64,000 nucleotides of DNA from NCBI GenBank assembly GCA_022842065.1, contig JALHQH010000016.1:62001-126000 (forward strand), read 5' to 3'. Positions 53,524 to 61,800 of the stretch are shown piece after piece. Under the pieces are notes generated by a model. The model saw only the letters and a list, made by a program, of their open reading frames with translations, did no database searches and was not told the DNA's origin. The stretch comes from Caldilineaceae bacterium (GTDB lineage Bacteria; Chloroflexota; Anaerolineae; Caldilineales; Caldilineaceae). The position numbers were made by a program, and so were the translations under genes. How positions within the stretch are numbered: the stretch's first letter is position 1; each line of letters begins with the position of its first letter.

Positions 53524-54306
53524 TTATTGTGCGCCCTTTGCCTGGGGTGGACACGAGCGGCGCACCTCCAGGCGCACCGTGCGGTCCAGCCAGGGAATGT
53601 AATGAAAAGCTAGCCCCCATGCTGCGATCACGCCGGTGATAATGCGCATCCACCAATTAAAGGTGCCATAGTGATCGCCGGCATAGAAACCGGGGAAAGC
53701 ATTGTTCGTAAGTTGGGCCAGCCAGGCGTTGGTATCGCGAAAGCCGCCGGCACTAATGCCAAAGAGCGTGTCGTTAAAGACATGGCTCAGCCCATCGACG
53801 CCAATCGGCACCAGGGAAAGCAACATCAACCAGAAGGGGATCGGGCGCAGTGAATAGCCCAAACGGCGCGCCAGTGGGAAGAGCAGGCCAAAGATCGGCG
53901 TCATAAAGTAAAAGCTGACCATGCGGTCGCTCCACGCCATTTTGTAGCCCAGTTCGGGGCTACCGGCAAAATGGCGTAACAGCCACGGATCATTATGCGG
54001 GTAAACCGCCAGAATTTCGGGCAGCGTATAGGTGAGTTTTTCGCCAAAAAAGAAGAAGCTGCGTTGCGGCAACTGGTGGCAGAAGGGGGAATAGATCACA
54101 TGCAGCGCCACGCCTAGCCCTTCCCAGCCCATGTACATTGCCAGCGGGGCCAGAAAGGGCAAAATGACAAAGATGACCATTGGCCCTAAAAAGAAGAGCA
54201 TCCAGTGGCGCAAAAAGCGGCACAGCAGGCGATCAATCCGCTCGGCAAACGGGCTACTCTCGCCGCCCACAGGCACCGGGGCTGAATTCGATTGCGTTTC
54301 CATCAT
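53524..54306 (-). CDS. DUF2085 family membrane protein
   Basis: The product is 260 aa with about five TM segments. The family motif CHQLPQRSFFFFG is at about residues 76-88, later YKMAWSDRMVSFY and PIGVDGLSHVF, which are characteristic of the Chloroflexota branch. Function unknown. ATG 54306 or 54303 follows AGGAAG. The CHQLP motif could bind metal or haem, but that is speculation; copper genes lie nearby. Confidence 0.85.
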   Translation of the reverse strand: MMETQSNSAPVPVGGESSPFAERIDRLLCRFLRHWMLFFLGPMVIFVILPFLAPLAMYMGWEGLGVALHVIYSPFCHQLPQRSFFFFGEKLTYTLPEILAVYPHNDPWLLRHFAGSPELGYKMAWSDRMVSFYFMTPIFGLLFPLARRLGYSLRPIPFWLMLLSLVPIGVDGLSHVFNDTLFGISAGGFRDTNAWLAQLTNNAFPGFYAGDHYGTFNWWMRIITGVIAAWGLAFHYIPWLDRTVRLEVRRSCPPQAKGAQ

Positions 54307-54688
54307 CTTCCTAACCTTTACATGTGGCTTAACGGTGAAACGTAAAACGTGATGCGTGGCAGTTACGCATCACGTTTTACGTTTTACGGTTGTGATGAAT
54401 TTCACCATCGCCATGCTAACGATTATACCCCATGTTCGGCCAAGCTGATAAGTGCTGAATCGCCCATAAACAGTAAAATGAAACTGCACGGCTATACTCA
54501 AATCAGAATGAGACCCCTAGTTTCGGTCAGCGTGCGTCGCACTGACCAAAGAATCTAGCGGACTGGAAACAGTTGGCGGTCAGTGCGACGCACGCGATCC
54601 CGTTAGCCAGCAAAACTCCGGTTCTCAACTTGACTTCAGTATAAGATCGACAGATCTTAGCCGTGCAGTTTTACGCTACAAATAAAAG
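54307..54688. repeat. 382-bp gap made of nested repeats
   Basis: CGTGATGCGT-type inverted repeat at 54331-54357/54365-54391, then the hairpin arms AAACTGCACGGCTA (54481-54494) and TAGCCGTGCAGTTT (54658-54671) between which the 151-bp MITE-like copy B is inserted. The interrupted hairpin may be the terminator of the DUF305 gene. Confidence 0.7.
54493..54643. mobile_element. 151-bp MITE-like element, copy B
   Basis: Same length and nearly the same sequence as 7801-7951; most differences lie in the first 25 bp of the left arm. TATACT and AGTATA ends. Placed in the loop of another hairpin, consistent with insertion at TA. Confidence 0.8.
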
Positions 54689-55417
54689 TTACTCACTCTT
54701 GACATCAAACCATTCTTGCAACCAGCCCTGCATCGCGGTGATCTCGGCCTGTTGTGCCTCGATGATCGCAGTGCTCAGGGTCTTGATCTCTGCATGTTCG
54801 GCCTGTGCCAGTGCCATCTCCGCCATGTGAATCGCCCCTTGATGATGGTCGATCATGGTGGTAAGAAAACGTTGATCAAAGGCGATGGTCTCATCAGCGG
54901 GCATCATCATCATGCCCATGTCCATGCCCATGCCCTTGGATGGTGCTAAATCGGGGTACCAGTCAGCACGCCACGCCTGCATCTGTTCGATCTCTTTGGT
55001 TTGGGCGGCGATGATTGCCTCGGCCAACGCCAGCACTTCTGGGCGTTCGCTGGCCGTCTGTGCTTCTTTTGCCATCGCAATCGCGCCTTCATGATGTTGG
55101 ATCATGCTATCGATGAATTGGGCATCAAAGGGGGCGGCATTGGGGATTGTCCCATTTGCCATTGCCCCGTGGTCCATGCCCTGCTGGCTCATCATGCCTT
55201 CATGGTTCATGCCTTCATGATCCATCATGCCTTCATGATCCATGCCTTCATGATCCATCATGCTTTTATGATCCATCATGCTTTCGTGGTCCATCATCCA
55301 CTCGTGGTGCATCTGCCAATGTTCCATCATCGCGTGTGCATGTCTCATCATCGGCTTACAGCCGCTGAGCAGGGTGCTCAGGGCGAGGAGTATAAAGATA
55401 GTCAAGTAACGTTTCAC
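54689..55417 (-). CDS. DUF305 lipoprotein with Met/His/Asp-rich metal-binding region
   Basis: The product is 242 aa. Lipobox LLSGC follows a hydrophobic signal. About residues 30-85 consist of MMDHEGM-type repeats, likely to bind copper or silver outside the cell. Two DUF305 halves follow (FIDSMIQHHEGAIAMAKEA and FLTTMIDHHQGAIHMAEMA), each with the HH pair of this family. Start: GTG 55417 with AAGGAG 6 bp upstream. Proximity to copA, copZ and csoR suggests extracytoplasmic copper handling. The coding DNA of the repeats is itself repetitive. Confidence 0.85.
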   Translation of the reverse strand: MKRYLTIFILLALSTLLSGCKPMMRHAHAMMEHWQMHHEWMMDHESMMDHKSMMDHEGMDHEGMMDHEGMNHEGMMSQQGMDHGAMANGTIPNAAPFDAQFIDSMIQHHEGAIAMAKEAQTASERPEVLALAEAIIAAQTKEIEQMQAWRADWYPDLAPSKGMGMDMGMMMMPADETIAFDQRFLTTMIDHHQGAIHMAEMALAQAEHAEIKTLSTAIIEAQQAEITAMQGWLQEWFDVKSE

Positions 55418-55898
55418 TGTAATCTCCTTCATAGAGATAGTCTGTTTGCACGCCAAGGCACTTAATGCCAGCGCTACCAACGCTAGGGATAACGCGGTTA
55501 ATAATGAACGAGCTAGCTGTTTAGCATAACACACGATTGTGAAGAAAATGTGAAGAAACAAAAACGAGCCAAATAGATAAAACTGTACAAAGGTGATGTA
55601 AGCCCACATTAAGAATGGGTTGCAGGGCGGGGCATCACCTAGGTTGTAACAGCGGACTATGGCTTTGTTTGCGCTGACGATCAATGCCAACGCATAAAAC
55701 AACAATAACGCAAATTAGCTTAATTAAGCGTTTCCAAACCATACAAGCGGTTTACGCACTTTAGCCGATGAAAAGAGTACTAAGCTAAGGTATCGTGGTG
55801 CATGCTACATTCTGCCTAAAAGCTGACAATAATTGCGTCTGATGGCGCACGCTTGTCTAGCATTTGGCTGATTATCAAAAAAAGCATAGGAGCAATTC
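55418..55898. other. 481-bp AT-rich intergenic region
   Basis: Between divergent genes. A 90-codon hydrophobic frame on the minus strand (to 55705) joins the DUF305 gene in frame, but the lipoprotein signal and ribosome binding site at 55417 make it unlikely to be used. Promoters for both genes should lie here; no GTTGACG array is present. Confidence 0.45.
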
Positions 55899-58800
55899 AT
55901 GCACCCGGTTCTACTCTCGATGAGCAGGCCTTTGCGCGCGGCGCGCATTGGCCTACTCTTGGTTAGCCTTATCACCTCACTGTTTGTGAGTATGGCGCCC
56001 CCACCTTTAGCGGCGTTATTGGCACCACAGCTACAACAGTTCTTGCCGGCACCGGCCATTGCCTACGGCCAAAGCCCCACGCTGGCCCTGACCAAGAGCA
56101 CCACGGCAACGACGGTCGAATCCGGTGTGCCGTTTGAGTATATCATGAGCTATAAGTGCGCCAGTATTACAAGTAACTGTACCGGCGTCACGATTGTCGA
56201 TATACTGCCTGCTGATCTGGAATATGTGGCCGGCAGCGCCGTGCTTACCTCCCACATCCAGAATCTCAACCCTAGCGCCGGCACCCTGACTTGGACCTTT
56301 GTTGATCCGTTGCCGGCCGGCAGTACAGGGATTTTGCGCTTCTCGGCCCGCTTCAAACCCGGCACCCTGCCCGGCACCACGGCTCAGAATGAGGCGACCA
56401 TCAATGGCTCCAATGCCGCGCCGGTCACCGCCCAAAGCACCGTGGTCACCACGACCGGGGCCTTTGAAATGACGGCGAGCAAAAGTGGCCCGAACGATGC
56501 CATTGTGGGCTTCCCAGCCGATTTCAGCGTGGGGATCTGTAGCCCTGACAGCAATGGTGGTATTCGCCTCACCAACGCCGTGATGACCGATACCCTGCCT
56601 GCCGCAGCCTTCTTTGTGGACGCCGAAGGTGAGGAAAGCGTAGACTGGACCTATACACCGACAGTTGCCCCGGATCAGGGGGGCACGGTCGTCTTTACCA
56701 ATTTGCCGACGGTCGCGGTTGGCGGCTGTTTAACCCGCCAGGTGACTTTGCGCTACACCAGCGATCCTGGTGTCACCCAGACCAATGCGCTGCGGGTAAC
56801 GGGGCAACCGGAAGATGGTTCGCCCGCAGTGGTACTAACGGATAGTCACGATTTTGGTTTTATCGCGCCGTATGCCGAAGCGCAATTCAGCAAAAGCTCC
56901 ACCAGCCCGAGTAAATTTACCGGTCCGGCTGCCAATCCCAATACCGAAGTATTGCCCGGCGAAGCGGTGACCTTTACCCTCTCGGCAAACAATAGTGGCT
57001 ATCTCACCTTGACCAATCAGGTCATTACCGATGTGATTCCGGCTGATTACAATCTACGCGGCTGGGAAGTGAGCGCGACAATTACCAAACCGGTCAGCAG
57101 CTTCTACCAGCTTAACGGTGATGGCAACTGGCTGCCCCTGAGTGGGAATCCCTTCAATGCGACCACCGTGATCACCACCGGTAGCCTTGCCCTCCCCATT
57201 AACGACACGATCAGCCACTTGCGCTGGGACATCGGCGACATGGATGTCTTGCCCAAACGGACCCCTCCCTATAGCGTGCAACTCTTTGGCACCGCCGACA
57301 GTGGGCTAAGCTTTGGCGATAGTTTCCAAAATTGTGGCACGTTGACAAACAACGAAATTACCACGACGCTGCAAGCCTGTGATACGGTTGACATCATTGC
57401 CCAACGGGCGATCCCGCGCGTCAGTAAGACGGATAGCGGTGGCCCTTACTTGCCGCTTGACATTGTCGATTTTACGATTGAGCTTTCCAATGCGGATGTG
57501 GCCCATCTGCCTTTAGACAACCCGGTGCTGGTTGACCTTTTGTCACCGATGTTCACTTATGTGATCAGCAGCGCCACCTTTGTCTCCGGGAGTAGCGCGG
57601 TCGGCGCGCCGGCCCCCAATTTGGAGGTCATTGACGATTACAAAGGCACCGGGCGCACCTTGTTGCGCTGGCGTTGGCAAGACCAAAGCGGCAGTGGCGG
57701 TACCGATGCGCGCTACAGCTTGGCCCCCGGCACGAAGCTAGTGGTCTCCTTACAAGCGCAGGTTGTCGATGGCACCCCGCCTGGTACCTACGAAAACCGC
57801 GCCGCGCTCCTGGAATGGGATGGCCCAACCGACCCCGATGATCCGGGTGTTGATCTGGAAAAGATCCTGCTCTGTACGCAGAACGGTGCGCTGATTTACA
57901 CCGATGACCTCGACCTGGATGATGACGGTAACACCGCCGAAGTTGCCTGTCGCGAACAAGCGGTGCCGGCCGTCGGTGTCGCGCTCTCGATGGATTCAGA
58001 AAAGTTTGTGCGCGGCACGCTCGATTGCCAGAATACCACCGACTATGGCGCGACGACTGCCTGTGAAATCGAAGATTACAACAAACTGGGGTTGACCGTC
58101 CTCGGTGGCGATGTCGATTATCGCCTGATCATGACCAATACGAGCAACGTCTCGGTGACTAAGATCACCTTGATCGACATCTTCCCTTATGTTGGCGATA
58201 CCGGTGTGATCGATCCCCAAGCGCGGTTGAGCGACTGGGGACCCAACTTGCAGGCCGCGATCAATGGACCTGGTAGCGTGCCCGTAACGATTTACTACAG
58301 CAGCGAAACCAATCCTTGTCGCACGGAGCTGGTCACCGATGGCCCGAGTGGCTGTCTGCCGGCAAAGTGGAAGACCACTTTCCCCGCCGATCCGACCAGT
58401 GTACGCGCAATTAAGATCGAATTCTGTGATGCCACCGATCCCACCGATTGTGTGGTCCTGCCGCGTGGGGCTTCACTCGCCTTTAATTGGCACATGGTCG
58501 CCCCCAACATTGCGCCGGCGAATGCTGCTTGTCTGACCCCCGCCGATGACTCATTTGACTGGACGGCTACCCCGAACTGTAAAATTGCCTGGAACTCCTT
58601 TGGCTTTACGGCGTTTGAGGCCAAAGATGAAGATGGTACCCCCGGCAATGATAGCTCGGCACTGCAGTTGCCTTCCACCGAGCCGATTCGCGTCGGCATC
58701 CGCATTGCCACCGATGACAAATATTCACTGGGTGATTACACCTGGCTCGATATCGCCGGCATCCAGGATGATGGCATCCAACAGGCCGAAGAGTTGAATG

Positions 58801-61800
58801 GTTGGGGTGTGAGCGGCGTCCGCGTCGAACTCTATGACACTGATGACAATCTACTCGACTACCGCTATACCGGCCCGGATCAGAATGGCGATCCCGGCTA
58901 TTATCAATTCTCCTATTTAGATGAGGGTGACTATTACCTGCGCTTCTATCCACCGGCTGGTTACACGGTCAGCCCCCAACAACAGGGCGCGGGTGACCAT
59001 GATGAAGAGGACAGCGACGGCGCAACCCAAGACACCGATCCGACCTACGGCGATTACTGGCAGAGCGAAACCTTTACGGTCGATGAAACAACCACCGATG
59101 CCAATCGCTTTACCCCCGCGTGGGACTTTGGCCTCTGGTTGCCGACTGACTATGGCGACGCGCCCAGCCTTTACCCGGTGAGTTCCCTCTTTACCATCGA
59201 CCCAGCCGATGCGGCCCGTCACATCATTGTGCCGGACTTTTACCTAGGCACCAGTGTCGACGATGAAACCGATGGCCAACCCGGTGATGAGGCCCTGGAC
59301 GATGATAACAACGGTGAATTTGACGACGACGAAGATGGCGTCCGCTTCCCCGACTATCTCGGCACCATTGCACAGCCGACCGGCGTGCTCTTCCCTGGTC
59401 GCGACGCGGTGTTGACCATTACCGGCACCAAACCGATCACCGATGCGGGCCTACTCAACGCCTGGATCGACTGGAATGGCGACGGCGAATGGGCGACGGC
59501 GGAGCAGATTGCCACCGATTTTGCCCTTGACGGCGTGCAGACCCTTACCGTTGCCGTGCCCAGTGATGCCACCTTAGGCACCACCTACGCTCGCTTCCGC
59601 TATGGCAGCGAAAGTGGCATCGATGCCACCGGCACCGCACTTGACGGCGAAGTGGAAGATTACAAAGTTATCATTCTGAGTTCACCACTCAAGTCGATCA
59701 CTGCGACCAACGCAGAGCACACCAGTGGCCCCGATCTGACCATCGGCGAAGTGGTCCGTTATCGCCTACAGACGGCGCTGCCGGAAGGGACCTTGCCCAA
59801 TTTCCGGCTGACCGATGCGCTGCCTACGGGTCTACAATTTTCGAACGCGGTGACCGTTGCGGTCATCAATGGCGGTGATGTCATCTCCACCGGCTTGACC
59901 GTCACCGGCGCGCCCTTTGGCGACGGGGTAGATCCGATCTTTGCCTTTGGCACCATAACCAACAACGACTTTGACAGCGACGAAGAGCTGCTGATTGTCG
60001 AATTTGATGCCGTCGTGCTCAACGTGCTCGGCAATCAGGCGGGCGGCACGCGCGACAACACCTTCACTGTCAGCTTTGACACTGTCACCGAGGATTCCAA
60101 TACGGTCCAGGTCGAGCTGGTCGAGCCGGTACTGGCGTTGACTAAAGCCTTGGTCACTCCGCTGCCCACTTATCTCAACCCTGGCACGGTGGTCACCTAT
60201 ACCGTGACCCTGGCCCACGCGGGCAGCAGCAGCGCCGATGCCTTTGATCTCGTGCTGACCGATACCTTGCCCGCTGGGCTGACCAACCCCGTTGTCGTCA
60301 GCATCACACCTGGTGGCGTGCCCCAGATCACGGCCCCTAGCAGTGAAGTAATTGGCAATGTGGTGCGCATCCCCGCCGTGGCCGATGGCGGCTTTGCGCT
60401 GCCCCAGGGTGCCACCCTAACCATTCGCTACCGCGCCCAACTGGCGGCGACCGCCGAGCCGGGTGACCAGATTGTCAACCAGGCCGGTCTCGTGTGGAGC
60501 ACCTTGCCGGGTACCGATCCCAACGAGCGCGATGGCGGCGCGGATGAGCCCGACGGCACCGATCCGCTCGACGGTGGTGCGCTTGATGACTATGAAGTCG
60601 GCGACAATGACCAGTTCACTGTGACCGGTGACTGGGGCGACGCGCCTAACAGCTATGCCACCACGCGTAGCAATGCGACCGCGTTTGCCGGTCCGGCCCA
60701 CTTTATCACCAGCACCCTCTACTTGGGGGCGAGTGTTGACGATGAAACCGACGGCCAACCAAATGTCGCGGCTACCGGTGACGATAGCAGCGAGACGCCC
60801 GACGACGAGGATGGCATCAGCTTCCTCAATCCGATTGTGCCGCGGCGTGTGATCTCTACCGTGGTAACAGTCCATAACACAAGCGGCGTGCAGGCTTATC
60901 TTAGCGGCTGGCTCGACTTTGACGGCGACGGCACTTTTACCCAAGGGGCCGACCAGATCTTCAACAGTAAGCCGGTTAACAATGGTGTGCAAACGCTCGC
61001 CTTTACGGTGCCCGCCACCGCGACGCAGAATATTGCCACCTATGCGCGCTTCCGCTTGACCACTGATCCGACAGCCAATTTCTATGGGTTGGCCACGGAC
61101 GGCGAAGTGGAAGATTACGAAACCTATATCGAACCGCTCGGCTACATCGGCGACCGCGTTTGGTATGATCTTGACTTTGGCAGCGACGATGATGGCGGCG
61201 CGGAAGTTGGCCTGGATGGTATCAAAGTGCAGTTGACCCTGCCCAGCGGCGCGACCATCACCACGACGACCAGCATCACCGGGCGCTATCTCTTTACCGA
61301 TCTGCCGCCCGGCACCTATGGCGTCACCGTGATCACCAGCACGCTGCCGATTACGGTTGTCCACACGCCGACCGCGGACCCCGATGGCGGGGCCGACAGC
61401 GTTTCGTCGGTCACCCTGACCCGGCCGTCGCACAAGCGGTTGGACCAGGACTTTGGTTATCCGCCCGAACTGCATGCCATTGGCAACCAGGTCTGGATCG
61501 ACTTTGGGGCCGGCGCAGGCTATGCCAACAACGGTCGCCGCGACGGTGGCGAAAGTGGGATCAACGGGGTGCTTGTCGAACTCTATGACGGGGCGGATAC
61601 CCCCGGCGTGGATAGCCCGCTTGATGCTATGACAACGGCTAATGGCGGCTTCTATCTCTTTGACGACCTGCTCGATGGGGACTATATTGTCCACATTCCG
61701 GCTAGTAACTTCAGCAGTGTGCTCGATGGCTATACCTCTTCGACCGGTGGGGCTGGTGATATCGCCACCGACGATAATCTGGATGAGAACGGTGGCGACA

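Noticed and set aside
55190..55320. Short regularly spaced repeats, possible CRISPR-like array
   Set aside because: Units are codon repeats (MMDHEGM) within the DUF305 gene; no spacers of constant length and no cas genes.
55432..55705. Hydrophobic N-terminal extension of the DUF305 gene
   Set aside because: The GTG at 55417 has an ideal ribosome binding site and begins a canonical lipoprotein signal, so the upstream frame is probably untranslated.
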